From contig VLTN01000042.1 of NCBI GenBank assembly GCA_008330645.1, positions 186,001 through 250,000 on the forward strand: a stretch of DNA of 64,000 bases, given 5' to 3'. Positions 1 to 12,978 of the stretch are shown here, piece after piece. The translations under genes were made by a program, and so were the position numbers. A model generated the notes under the pieces. The model searched no databases. It was not told the DNA's origin and was given only the letters and a program-made list of their open reading frames with translations. The DNA is from Cafeteria roenbergensis. Lineage: Eukaryota > Sar > Bigyra > Bicosoecida > Cafeteriaceae. Position 1 is the stretch's first letter, and the number at the start of each line of letters is the position of its first letter.

Positions 1-3000
1 GTGAGCAGCAGGTTGCCCGACGAGTCGGTGCCGGCGCCCGTGCCGACCACGACGGCCCCGCTCGACTCGCCCGCCAGCAGCCCCGACGACACCGACACGG
101 TGCCGACGGCGCCCGTGTCGGCGCTCCCCGACGTGAGCAGCACCCACCCGCTGTTCGCCGCGCCCGTCGCCCCCGCCGACGTGACCACGGCGGAGCCCGA
201 CGCCGAGGTGCCCACACCGCTCACCACGCTCACGGCGCCGCCGGCGGTGGCGGCCTTGGTCGTCTCGCCGCCCGCCAGCAGCGCCGCCCCGCCCGCCCCG
301 CCCGACGACTTGCCGCCCGTCACGCTCACCGACCCGCCGGCGCCCGAGTCGGTGCTTCCGGCCATGACCACCACGAACCCGGCCGCGCCGCCCGTCCCCA
401 CCCCGGACGCCACCGACACGGCGCCCGACGTCCCGCCCGTCACCGACCCGGACGTGAGCGTGGCCGCCCCCGACGACACGCTCCCGCCGGCGCCCGTGGT
501 GAGCAGCAGGTTGCCCGACGAGTCGGTGCCGGCGCCCGTGCCGACCACGACGGCCCCGCTCGACTCGCCCGCCAGCAGCCCCGACGACACCGACACGGGT
601 GCCGACGGCGCCCGTGTCGGCGCTCCCCGACGTGAGCAGCACCCACCCGCTGTTCGCCGCGCCCGTCGCCCCCGCCGACGTGACCACGGCGGAGCCCGAC
701 GCCGAGGTGCCCACGCCGCTCACCACGCTCACGGCGCCGCCGGCGGTGGCGGCCTTGGTCGTCTCGCCGCCCGCCAGCAGCGCCGCCCCGCCCGCCCCGC
801 CCGACGACTTGCCGCCCGTCACGCTCACCGACCCGCCGGCGCCCGAGTCGGTGCTTCCGGCCATGACCACCACGAACCCGGCCGCGCCGCCCGTCCCCAC
901 CCCGGACGCCACCGACACGGCGCCCGACGTCCCGCCCGTCACCGACCCGGACGTGAGCGTGGCCGCCCCCGACGACACGCTCCCGCCGGCGCCCGTGGTG
1001 AGCAGCAGGTTGCCCGACGAGTCGGTGCCGGCGCCCGTGCCGACCACGACGGCCCCGCTCGACTCGCCCGCCAGCAGCCCCGACGACACCGACACGGTGC
1101 CGACGGCGCCCGTGTCGGCGCTCCCCGACGTGAGCAGCACCCACCCGCTGTTCGCCGCGCCCGTCGCCCCCGCCGACGTGACCACGGCGGAGCCCGACGC
1201 CGAGGTGCCCACGCCGCTCACCACGCTCACGGCGCCGCCGGCGGTGGCGGCCTTGGTCGTCTCGCCGCCCGCCAGCAGCGCCGCCCCGCCCGCCCCGCCC
1301 GACGACTTGCCGCCCGTCACGCTCACCGACCCGCCGGCGCCCGAGTCGGTGCTTCCCGCCATGACCACCACGAACCCGGCCGCGCCGCCCGTCCCCACCC
1401 CGGACGCCACCGACACGGCGCCCGACGTCCCGCCCGTCACCGACCCGGACGTGAGCGTGGCCGCCCCCGACGACACGCTCCCGCCGGCGCCCGTGGTGAG
1501 CAGCAGGTTGCCCGACGAGTCGGTGCCGGCGCCCGTGCCGACCACGACGGCCCCGCTCGACTCGCCCGCCAGCAGCCCCGACGACACCGACACGGTGCCG
1601 ACGGCGCCCGTGTCGGCGCTCCCCGACGTGAGCAGCACCCACCCGCTGTTCGCCGCGCCCCGTCGCCCCCGCCGACGTGACCACGGCGGAGCCCGACGCC
1701 GAGGTGCCCACGCCGCTCACCACGCTCACGGCGCCGCCGGCGGTGGCGGCCTTGGTCGTCTCGCCGCCCGCCAGCAGCGCCGCCCCGCCCGCCCCGCCCG
1801 ACGACTTGCCGCCCGTCACGCTCACCGACCCGCCGGCGCCCGAGTCGGTGCTTCCCGCCATGACCACCACGAACCCGGCCGCGCCGCCCGTCCCCACCCC
1901 GGACGCCACCGACACGGCGCCCGACGTCCCGCCCGTCACCGACCCGGACGTGAGCGTGGCCGCCCCCGACGACACGCTCCCGCCGGCGCCCGTGGTGAGC
2001 AGCAGGTTGCCCGACGAGTCGGTGCCGGCGCCCGTGCCGACCACGACGGCCCCGCTCGACTCGCCCGCCAGCAGCCCCGACGACACCGACACGGTGCCGA
2101 CGGCGCCCGTGTCGGCGCTCCCCGACGTGAGCAGCACCCACCCGCTGTTCGCCGCGCCCGTCGCCCCCGCCGACGTGACCACGGCGGAGCCCGACGCCGA
2201 GGTGCCCACGCCGCTCACCACGCTCACGGCGCCGCCGGCGGTGGCGGCCTTGGTCGTCTCGCCGCCCGCCAGCAGCGCCGCCCCGCCCGCCCCGCCCGAC
2301 GACTTGCCGCCCGTCACGCTCACCGACCCGCCGGCGCCCGAGTCGGTGCTTCCCGCCATGACCACCACGAACCCGGCCGCGCCGCCCGTCCCCACCCCGG
2401 ACGCCACCGACACGGCGCCCGACGTCCCGCCCGTCACCGACCCGGACGTGAGCGTGGCCGCCCCCGACGACACGCTCCCGCCGGCGCCCGTGGTGAGCAG
2501 CAGGTTGCCCGACGAGTCGGTGCCGGCGCCCGTGCCGACCACGACGGCCCCGCTCGACTCGCCCGCCAGCAGCCCCGACGACACCGACACGGTGCCGACG
2601 GCGCCCGTGTCGGCGCTCCCCGACGTGAGCAGCACCCACCCGCTGTTCGCCGCGCCCGTCGCCCCCGCCGACGTGACCACGGCGGAGCCCGACGCCGAGG
2701 TGCCCACGCCGCTCACCACGCTCACGGCGCCGCCGGCGGTGGCGGCCTTGGTCGTCTCGCCGCCCGCCAGCAGCGCCGCCCCGCCCGCCCCGCCCGACGA
2801 CTTGCCGCCCGTCACGCTCACCGACCCGCCGGCGCCCGAGTCGGTGCTTCCCGCCATGACCACCACGAACCCGGCCGCGCCGCCCGTCCCCACCCCGGAC
2901 GCCACCGACACGGCGCCCGACGTCCCGCCCGTCACCGACCCGGACGTGAGCGTGGCCGCCCCCGACGACACGCTCCCGCCGGCGCCCGTGGTGAGCAGCA

Positions 3001-6000
3001 GGTTGCCCGACGAGTCGGTGCCGGCGCCCGTGCCGACCACGACGGCCCCGCTCGACTCGCCCGCCAGCAGCCCCGACGACACCGACACGGTGCCGACGGC
3101 GCCCGTGTCGGCGCTCCCCGACGTGAGCAGCACCCACCCGCTGTTCGCCGCGCCCGTCGCCCCCGCCGACGTGACCACGGCGGAGCCCGACGCCGAGGTG
3201 CCCACACCGCTCACCACGCTCACGGCGCCGCCGGCGGTGGCGGCCTTGGTCGTCTCGCCGCCCGCCAGCAGCGCCGCCCCGCCCGCCCCGCCCGACGACT
3301 TGCCGCCCGTCACGCTCACCGACCCGCCGGCGCCCGAGTCGGTGCTTCCCGCCATGACCACCACGAACCCGGCCGCGCCGCCCGTCCCCACCCCGGACGC
3401 CACCGACACGGCGCCCGACGTCCCGCCCGTCACCGAGCAGCACCCACCCGCTGTTCGCCGCGCCCGTCGCCCCCGCCGACGTGACCACGGCGGAGCCCGA
3501 CGCCGAGGTGCCCACACCGCTCACCACGCTCACGGCGCCGCCGGCGGTGGCGGCCTTGGTCGTCTCGCCGCCCGCCAGCAGCGCCGTCCCGCCCGCCCCG
3601 CCCGACGACTTGCCGCCCGTCACGCTCACCGACCCGCCGGCGCCCGAGTCGGTGCTTCCCGCCATGACCACCACGAACCCGGCCGCGCCGCCCGTCCCCA
3701 CCCCGGACGCCACCGACACGGCGCCCGACGTCCCGCCCGTCACCGACCCGGACGTGAGCGTGGCCGCCCCCGACGACACGCTCCCGCCGGCGCCCGTGGT
3801 GAGCAGCAGGTTGCCCGACGAGTCGGTGCCGGCGCCCGTGCCGACCACGACGGCCCCGCTCGACTCGCCCGCCAGCAGCCCCGACGACACCGACACGGTG
3901 CCGACGGCGCCCGTGTCGGCGCTCCCCGACGTGAGCAGCACCCACCCGCTGTTCGCCGCGCCCGTCGCCCCCGCCGACGTGACCACGGCGGAGCCCGACG
4001 CCGAGGTGCCCACGCCGCTCACCACGCTCACGGCGCCGCCGGCGGTGGCGGCCTTGGTCGTCTCGCCGCCCGCCAGCAGCGCCGCCCCGCCCGCCCCGCC
4101 CGACGACTTGCCGCCCGTCACGCTCACCGACCCGCCGGCGCCCGAGTCGGTGCTTCCGGCCATGACCACCACGAACCCGGCCGCGCCGCCCGTCCCCACC
4201 CCGGACGCCACCGACACGGCGCCCGACGTCCCGCCCGTCACCGACCCGGACGTGAGCGTGGCCGCCCCGACGACACGCTCCCGCCGGCGCCCGTGGTGAG
4301 CAGCAGGTTGCCCGACGAGTCGGTGCCGGCGCCCGTGCCGACCACGACGGCCCCGCTCGACTCGCCCGCCAGCAGCCCCGACGACACCGACACGGTGCCG
4401 ACGGCGCCCGTGTCGGCGCTCCCCGACGTGAGCAGCACCCACCCGCTGTTCGCCGCGCCCGTCGCCCCCGCCGACGTGACCACGGCGGAGCCCGACGCCG
4501 AGGTGCCCACGCCGCTCACCACGCTCACGGCGCCGCCGGCGGTGGCGGCCTTGGTCGTCTCGCCGCCCGCCAGCAGCGCCGCCCCGCCCGCCCCGCCCGA
4601 CGACTTGCCGCCCGTCACGCTCACCGACCCGCCGGCGCCCGAGTCGGTGCTTCCCGCCATGACCACCACGAACCCGGCCGCGCCGCCCGTCCCCACCCCG
4701 GACGCCACCGACACGGCGCCCGACGTCCCGCCCGTCACCGACCCGGACGTGAGCGTGGCCGCCCCCGACGACACGCTCCCGCCGGCGCCCGTGGTGAGCA
4801 GCAGGTTGCCCGACGAGTCGGTGCCGGCGCCCGTGCCGACCACGACGGCCCCGCTCGACTCGCCCGCCAGCAGCCCCGACGACACCGACACGGTGCCGAC
4901 GGCGCCCGTGTCGGCGCTCCCCGACGTGAGCAGCACCCACCCGCTGTTCGCCGCGCCCGTCGCCCCCGCCGACGTGACCACGGCGGAGCCCGACGCCGAG
5001 GTGCCCACACCGCTCACCACGCTCACGGCGCCGCCGGCGGTGGCGGCCTTGGTCGTCTCGCCGCCCGCCAGCAGCGCCGCCCCGCCCGCCCCGCCCGACG
5101 ACTTGCCGCCCGTCACGCTCACCGACCCGCCGGCGCCCGAGTCGGTGCTTCCCGCCATGACCACCACGAACCCGGCCGCGCCGCCCGTCCCCACCCCGGA
5201 CGCCACCGACACGGCGCCCGACGTCCCGCCCGTCACCGACCCGGACGTGAGCGTGGCCGCCCCCGACGACACGCTCCCGCCGGCGCCCGTGGTGAGCAGC
5301 AGGTTGCCCGACGAGTCGGTGCCGGCGCCCGTGCCGACCACGACGGCCCCGCTCGACTCGCCCGCCAGCAGCCCCGACGACACCGACACGGTGCCGACGG
5401 CGCCCGTGTCGGCGCTCCCCGACGTGAGCAGCACCCACCCGCTGTTCGCCGCGCCCGTCGCCCCCGCCGACGTGACCACGGCGGAGCCCGACGCCGAGGT
5501 GCCCACGCCGCTCACCACGCTCACGGCGCCGCCGGCGGTGGCGGCCTTGGTCGTCTCGCCGCCCGCCAGCAGCGCCGCCCCGCCCGCCCCGCCCGACGAC
5601 TTGCCGCCCGTCACGCTCACCGACCCGCCGGCGCCCGAGTCGGTGCTTCCGGCCATGACCACCACGAACCCGGCCGCGCCGCCCGTCCCCACCCCGGACG
5701 CCACCGACACGGCGCCCGACGTCCCGCCCGTCACCGACCCGGACGTGAGCGTGGCCGCCCCCGACGACACGCTCCCGCCGGCGCCCGTGGTGAGCAGCAG
5801 GTTGCCCGACGAGTCGGTGCCGGCGCCCGTGCCGACCACGACGGCCCCGCTCGACTCGCCCGCCAGCAGCCCCGACGACACCGACACGGTGCCGACTGCA
5901 CCCGTGTCGGCGCTCCCCGACGTGAGCAGCACCCACCCGCTGTTCGCCGCGCCCGTCGCCCCCGCCGACGTGACCACGGCGGAGCCCGACGCCGAGGTGC

Positions 6001-6172
6001 CCACGCCGCTCACCACGCTCACGGCGCCGCCGGCGGCGGCGGCCTTGGTCGTCTCGCCGCCCGCCAGCAGCGCCGCCCCGCCCGCCCCGCCCGACGACTT
6101 GCCGCCCGTCACGCTCACCGACCCGCCGGCGCCCGAGTCGGTGCTTCCCGCCATGACCACCACGAACCCGGC
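1..6172 (-). repeat. Tandem 498-bp coding repeat array, about 12 copies
   Basis: Unit starts, marked by gtgagcagcaggttgcc, fall at 1, 499, 998, 1496, 1995, 2493, 2991, 3799, 4296, 4794, 5292 and 5790. Spacing is 498 nt except 499 (twice), 497 (once) and 808, the last being one full unit plus a 310-nt partial. 498 nt is 166 codons, and each unit encodes about twelve 14-residue glycine-rich sub-repeats of the minus-strand fibre protein. Units differ by only a few substitutions. The array ends abruptly near 6172, where diverged single copies of the same motif take over. The left end lies outside the window. Confidence 0.97.
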
Positions 6173-9100
6173 TGCTCCGCCTTGTGCCTGTCCGGCTTTG
6201 ACAGTGATGCTTCCCGCGTTTGCATTGTTCGAGGCGCCGGTTGTCACTGAGATGTCGCCTGACTTTCCACTTGTGGTTGTGCCGCTGCTAATGGTGATCC
6301 AACCGGATGTTCCAACTGACGAGGCATCCGCCGTTGCAATGACCATGTGGCCCGACGATGACACCGTTCCTTCTCCTGACAGCAGTGATACATGTCCTCC
6401 GGAGTACCGCGTGTCGGTTGTCGAACCCGCCTCGAGAATCAAATCTCCTCCGTCAAACCCAGCACCGCTGTCGCCCGACCCAATGCTGACATGTCCAGCC
6501 TCGCCGAGAGTAGAGGCACCGCCCAGGATGACCACGCTCCCACCAACCCCCGAGTTGGATGAACCCCCAGCAATGCTTACGAATCCGCCGTCTCCTGCGG
6601 CCGTGGAACCCCCCGAGATGGATACCAAGCCGCCGTGGTCAACGCCGTCACCTGCAGCGATCCAAATGGCTCCGCCATGTGATGCGGCCGCGGTCGACGT
6701 CCCAGCGATCAACTGAATCTCCCCGCCGCTGCCCGAGTTTGTCGAGCCAATCCCAATCTTCACATCCCCTGCCGCTCCGCCGACTGCAACAGATGTTTTC
6801 ACATTGATTGAGCCTGCCGCTCCCGATGTTGCCGCACCGGTCAAGATGGACACAGCTCCGCTTGCCCCTTGCTTCGTGGTCCCAGTTGACAGCAGCATCC
6901 AGCCACTCGACGATGCCGCAGGGGCATCGCCAGTGGTTACTTGGACGCTTCCAGTCCCTGCATTGACTCCAGGTCCTGACCTGATTGCAACGGTTCCGCT
7001 TGTGGTCGCGCCGCCCCCGGATGTGCCAGACTGCATGACGACATTGCCTCCAGAAGCATCTGCTGAGTGCCCACCCATGATGGAGATGTCCCCTCCAGTC
7101 CCCACTGACTGGGACTCGCCCGCGGAAAGCAGTGCGTGGCCCCCACTGCCGGCACTGGCGCTGCCGGCTGACACGACAGCGGCGCCACCGTCTCCTCCGC
7201 TGCTTGAGGAGCCAGCCACGACCGTGACGGTCCCCCCATCGCCCGTATTTGCGCTGCCTGCCGCCACCCGAGCTGCTCCTCCATCGCTTGACAGCAAGGT
7301 GGCACTGCCAGCTACGATTGATACAGGGCCTGCAGCATGCCCTGCGCCGTCGGTGGACGCGCCCTGTATCAGCACATACCCTGGAGGAGTGGTTGAGTCT
7401 GCGGCGCGGATATCCACAACACTGGCGCGTCCGTGAAGCTCTCCAAGGTTTGCCAGGAGGCTGATGTCACCATCGCCGACGGTCCCTGTTCCTGACGACA
7501 AAAGAAGCATCCCCCCAGTGCCTCCTGTTGACCCTCCGCCAAGGACTTGGGCGGGCCCTCCCTGGCCACCAGCTGTTCCTAAGCCAGCCGAGAGCGTGAC
7601 GCCACCGCCAGTGTTGGCTTCGCTCGCGCCGCCGAGGATGCTGACTGCCCCTCCTGCAACCGCGGCAGACGTTTCGGACCCTGCTGCAATTTGCACGTCG
7701 CCGGGCTGGCCATTCGTGCTGCTCCCAGCAGCAATGCGGACACGCCCGCCCGCTGCTCCAACCCCTGAAACTGGCCCAGCCACGATGCTGATACTCCCCG
7801 ATTGCGACTCCCCGGCAGTGGAGAGTACCATGTGTCCGCCAGCCTGCCTGGAGGCGCCGGCTGTCACCAGCACAGACCCACCAGGCGCAACCCCCGATGT
7901 CTGCGACCCCTCGCCAGCTTGCAGCACAATGTCCCCGCCTTTGTGGGTTGTTTGGCCGGAGCCTGCCGTCATGGAAATTGAGCCTCCGCTGCCCAGTGTG
8001 TCATCTCCAGCCTTGACCGATATGTGGTGTCCCGTGTTCGTGGTGATGTCAAGGTCGGCACCTGCCACTGCAAGAAGTCCGTCGTAGCGAAGGTCTGTGT
8101 AGACCCCTCCTGCCACGTGCCCAAGCATCATATTGGCGCGCCCGTCCATTGAGAACCAGGTCTCAGGCCCGCCTCCCGCATTTGCTTTGGCGGCGACGAA
8201 CTTGAAGCCACTGGAGGCGGCCTTTCCGACTGACAGCAAAAGCTGCTCGCCCCCATATGTTGGGTGGCGAGCCTCCACTTGCAACACACTTTCGGTCTGG
8301 GAGTTGACATCAGTGATTCTGGCTCCTTCGTCATTGACGTTGAGGCCCCCGTTGACGATTGTGGTGCCCCCAGCTTGCACCATCAGGCCGCCGGCCTGAA
8401 CGGTGGCCCCGCCAGCAACTATGTTCAGCCCCACTGCGTCGATTGTCGCGCCGCCAGCGTGTACCCGCAGTCCCCCGGAGTGCACCTCAGTGTACCCATC
8501 GCCTCGAACGGAGAACTTTGATGAAGAGCCCGAAGACGCGTCGATGAGTTGGAACAGCGGGCTCGACGCGCGAGCCGCGGCAAGGCTCAGGACGTCGCCG
8601 GTGAACAAAATGCTGGACGAGGCTATTTCCGCAGCGACGCCGGTGTCGTCTCTCAGCGTCGCGCTCAGCCCTCCCGCCTCAACTGTGAGGCCAGACTCCG
8701 AGACGTGCACTCCGCCCTTGTGAAACATCGTGTAGCCGTTCCCAAGCATGCTGAACAGGAGCGTGTTCACATACGCCCCCCCAGTCGACTGGACCGTGTT
8801 GTCGAACACCTGCATCACGTAGTGGTTTTTGTTGTTCAAGGTGAACAGGTCAGACGGCCCCTGCGTGACTGCCAGGCGCACCAGTGTCGAGGTATACCCG
8901 TCCTCGGCGTTGTCAGTCACAACGGATTCCACGTTCAAGTTTACGTTGTTCGTTGTTCGCGTCGAAGCAATGCCGCCGTTCGCCACATGTAGCCCACCGG
9001 ATGCAACACTGATGCCTGTCGCGTCCACTTGCAGGCCCCCCTGAGTGATAGTGAGCCCTCCAGTGACTGTTGCGGTCCCAGTCTGAAACTTGTCAATTTG

Positions 9101-11935
9101 CGCCTGCCCGTCCCCCCGAACAGCAAAGACGGTGGCGCCTGCAGCCAGTGCTTTGAGGAAGTAAAAGTCGGGGGCCGCCCGTTTGGTTGTCTGCAGCTGC
9201 AGCACGTTTCCCGTGTAAGTACTACTCGTCGCTGCAGCCAACAGTGCCGGCTCGTTGTTTGTCACTTCCGTGGCAGCGCTCGGCTGCGAGCATGCCACTC
9301 CAGTGAACCCGCTGTAGCAGGTGCAGCGACCCTCGTCAAAGTCGCACAACCCTCGGCGCGAGCACATCACGTGCTCCCTCACGGATGCCTGAGAAGCAAC
9401 CTCCAGCTGTGGGGGCGATAGCTCCAGCACCCAGGCTTGTCCCGGAGCGTAGGAGGCCCTGCCCGCAAACTTGAGACGGATTCCGAAGCCAAGCTCAGTG
9501 TTGAGATTTGTCGTGTCCGTTGGAGCGTGGACGTCAACCCCTGACACCAGTGCTGCCCCTGCCACGCTGAACTCAAACTGCGCGAAGGTGCCAGCGACAC
9601 CTGTCGCCTTGGCTCTCGAGATGCGAACGAAGAACCGGATTGTGGAGCTCACAGGCGGACTGAGCCCTGAAAAGACCGGCTCCAGTGCGTCCGACAGCTG
9701 ATATGCGGTTCCTAGTGACGGGGATACATCAATATTTCCGAACACGTCGGTGACAATAACCCAACGCTGCCCCACAGCATACCCTCGCGTTGCAAAAAAG
9801 CGAAGGGTCACTTGGCCTAGCTCTTGGTTGCCAGTGGCATACGGCTGCAAATCGATGCCGGTCGCAACCACCACTTGGTCTCGGGTAAGTTTGAAAGTGT
9901 CCACCCCGGCAGTGCCCGTGCCTTCGCCATCGATCTCAACCACGTATTCGAACGGATCATTCACAGCCGCGCGCTCCACCTCAAGCGGGCCAAATGGGCG
10001 AGGGAGCACCTTGACGGCTCCCCCAGCAGCGACCTTGAGCGTCCACTCTTGGCCTGGGAAGAAGCCCTCTGTGTCGGACCAAGCCAGAGTCACGCCATTG
10101 CCGATCGACTGGCCGTTCGCGAGGATGCCCGTCGCCGCTCCACCGTCGACCTGAAACGTGTTGGGTGAAGCCGTTCCATCTGCTATCGAAATGACATACG
10201 TCGCTGCGAGCGTTGTTGGGCTTCCGAACGCATCAAGCGTTCGGTCTGGCGTTGACGTCACTCCAACGACGGAGGACACCGCTCGGATGCGCCAGCTCGC
10301 GCCTGCCGTATGGCCAACAAGCGACGCAAACTTGACTTCCACTCCCTGAGTCAACGGCACGGGGGTGAGAGACATGCTGAGCTGTGCCGATGCCGTGCTG
10401 CCAGGCTCTGATGAGGTCCACTGAAACGTGTTGGGCACGGCCTCGTCATCGACAGCGGTCACCGTGAACTCGGTGGGGGTCGCGCCAGTGTATGCGCCAG
10501 ATACGTTCACTGAGAAGTCCACGTCCTGCAAATCACAGCGAGTTGCCGGTCGCACAGTGACGGCGGGTGTGCCCGGCGCGAACACCTCCCAGGATTCTCC
10601 TTGCGCATACCCGGATAGCACTGCAAATGTTAGGCCCAGCGCGCCTGTCCCGGGGGGGATCGAGTTGCCAGCTGCTGAGATTGCAATGCCCGCCCCACTC
10701 GCGCCTCCAGGGCCCGAGAAGGCAAACGTGGAGCCTGCAGCGTTGTCAATGGTCACGGAGTACGTGCCAGCAACCAACGCGCTTTGAACGAGGACTTTGG
10801 CCCGCAGGCCGTTGTGGGCGCCCGTGGTGTCACACTGAAACAAGTGAAGGCTGGGGCTGCCGGAGTGGGGAGCCCACGGGTCGTCTGACCTGCTCGCGAA
10901 TGCCATGCGCACCGTCCAGGTCTTGCCGTCCCCGGCAAAGTCCGTCAAGTCGTACGTCGGCTCCTCGGAAGCAATGGCAGTTCGAACGGAGCTGAGGGCC
11001 GCAAACGCGTCCCCGACTTGTTGCGCAGTTGCAAGCACCGGGAAGGACACGACCTCTCCAGCAAAGTGAATGTGGTACGCAGGAGGCGCCGAAGCCGCGT
11101 CCCCAGCCTGGATTGCAGCTGCAGTTGATCTCAAGGGATGACCCGTCGTGATTCGAATGGCCTTGAGCTGCTGACCACTGGAGAGCGGGTCGTCAGAGCT
11201 CGGGCACGCGCGCAGAGAGCAATCGACGCCCAGGAAGCCCCGTTGGCAAAGACAGGCGGACCCGACCGGCGCATCCCAGCCAGCATACACATAGCCCACG
11301 CCGTCGGTCGCGGGCATTGTGAGAGGCGTCCCGCTGGGGCTTGCCCTTGCGCCTCGCTCGGCGGACAGCGTGCCCAGAGACACGCACGTTCCTCGCCCAG
11401 AGCATGACCTTGGACAGGCAAGGCGTTCGCACGCCTCACCAGCGTGACCAGGGAAACACTCGCACCTTCCTGTGGACGCGTCGCAGCTGCCTGCACCCGA
11501 GCAGGGGCGGGTCGAGTTGCCCGGCCCGTGCCCGTGCGCTGATGCCCAGCCGCGGTCAACCCAGCTTGTGCTTCCGCTCGGGCACGTCCCTGCGAGAGAG
11601 GAGGCTCGCACATGGAATCAAAGGCGAAAAGCCAGCGCGTGGCTGCGCCGACTGCGCGAGGGCGGGGCAGCGCAGACGGACGAAAGCCGCCTCGAGTGCC
11701 AGCAGGGCTCACGCTGCGAGCAATCCGGACCTGCGTAACCCTGGAAGCACCGACAGCTGTTTCCAACGCAGTCTCCCTTGTGACTGCACAAGTTCGGGCA
11801 GCTGGCTTGGACTCCTGTGGCGGCAAGCGCCGCAGCAATCGCCACGGCGAAGCGCACTTGTCGGCGAGGCAGCAGCCTGGACACGGCGCCCACCGCACGC
11901 CCTGGCCCAAGCCGCACCCAGCTGCTCCTCGTCAT
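1..11935 (-). CDS. Giant secreted EGF/fibre-like protein with glycine-rich beta-solenoid repeats, C-terminus outside window
   Basis: Probably an extracellular fibre, adhesin or surface coat protein. Exon 1 is 11713..11935 (start codon 11935), the intron is 11590..11712 (GTGAGC...CAG), and the second exon runs left past position 1. The N-terminus has an arginine-rich start and a hydrophobic segment (about residues 27-45, signal peptide), then EGF-like modules with CSHKGDC, CSGAGSC, CSGRGTC and later CSRRGLC patterns. A CPSSDDPLSSGQ segment follows, then several beta-sandwich-like stretches, then about four modules carrying VFAVRGDG, FSVRGDGY or similar, like phage/viral tail-fibre heads. From about 8450 leftwards it becomes a repeat of about 14 residues (GG-x-V-x-V-x-x-G), diverged at first and then near-identical in 166-residue blocks. 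The frame is open from 11589 to about 4266; three 1-nt indels and one partial unit break it further left. If those are errors the protein exceeds 3,900 residues within the window. Function is inferred. Confidence 0.8.
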
Positions 11936-12187
11936 CTCCGCTTCCAAAAAGGAGCCCCTCGTGCACGAGCCGCGCCCTCCTCGGCTTTGGGTGCGAGTTC
12001 GAATGGGTGCGTTTGCGGTGTCGAAACCGAGCGCCGCCACCCCAGACCAGCTCGCGCTGGCACGCCAGCCACAAGTCGGGGCCGCGCAGGTGCGTGCTGG
12101 ACGCAGCTGGTTGCTTTCAGCGGTGTCGTTGGGGGGGGGCTCGTGCGTGAGCGGTCGGCCGCTTTGCCCCGCAAAGCGAAAAAGCTG

Positions 12188-12978
12188 ACTCTGCCCAACG
12201 CCGACTCTGCGTTGCAAGCCTGTGAGCAATCCGGACGCGACGGCAAAAGCATCGGAAGTTTGCTTCTCGGCCTGCGAGGCCGAAGGTGCAGACAGTCGGG
12301 GGCTACTAGGGAACTCCACAACCGGAGCTTGCGAGCTGGTTTGCAAAGCCGTGACGTTTCTGCCGCCGGGCGCTCCGGACACCTCGACAGCTGCCTGCGT
12401 CGCGATTTGCCCTCCCGGCACCCGCGCAGAGACCCGAAACGGCGCGTGCACCCCGACATGCCCCGCAGGCACGTTTGCGGACCCGTTCACAGGTTTCTGC
12501 CAAACAGACTGCGAGTCCCTCCCCGCATTCGTTGAGGACGGGGCTACGAGAGCCTGTCGCTGTGTGTGCAGTGGCACACCCGCGAGGCCTTTCGGCGCAC
12601 CCGCAGCTGAGGGCATGCACCCCAGCTTGTTCGAATGGGACATTCCTCCCGCTCCTGACGGGGAAAGATTCTGGAAGGTGTGTCGAGTCCTGCCGAGAAT
12701 CTGAACCTTGGGGAGTTGTGGGCAAAAAATCTCCTGTTTGTGATATGAATCTTGTGCTGCTGTCCCCTCAAGTTGAGCGGCCGCCGCCCTCAAGACAGGG
12801 CAACAACCCCAGGCCCGCTCTGCCTCACGGCAGACGCGGGCCATCCGACCCGCTCGCAAGCCCGCCCTCTGGGCGGGCACACCGGTTCGAGCCTGCGTGG
12901 GGCTCACCGGCCGTACTCCGTGCTCGCAGCACGCGAGCGCCGCCGAGTGGTGTGTGTGTGCTCTATTCGATCGTTTGA
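12188..12978 (+). pseudogene. Cysteine-rich fragment, probably broken or missing its first exon
   Basis: From a stop at about 12186 a cysteine-rich frame runs to 12704 with repeats of the type ACVAICPPGTR, ACTPTCPAGTF and FCQTDCES, as in growth-factor-receptor or EGF-like stalks. No ATG opens this frame. Near 12605 the pattern moves to the next frame (RACTPACSNGTF, GRCVESCRES) and runs on to 12978. The shift could be a one-base indel, or a short intron ending at the CCGCAG before 12609. Without a start codon or clean end I read it as a gene remnant or internal exons of an unresolved gene. It lies just upstream of the giant fibre gene on the opposite strand and might be a fragment of a related surface protein. 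Function is unknown. Confidence 0.35.

Noticed and set aside
1677-6716. Very long plus-strand frames over the repeat array (up to 1,679 codons) and shifted minus-strand frames rich in Arg/Gly/His
   Set aside because: They arise because the 498-nt unit is divisible by three and has no stop in several frames. Only the minus frame continues into a signal peptide, EGF modules and a proper splice junction.
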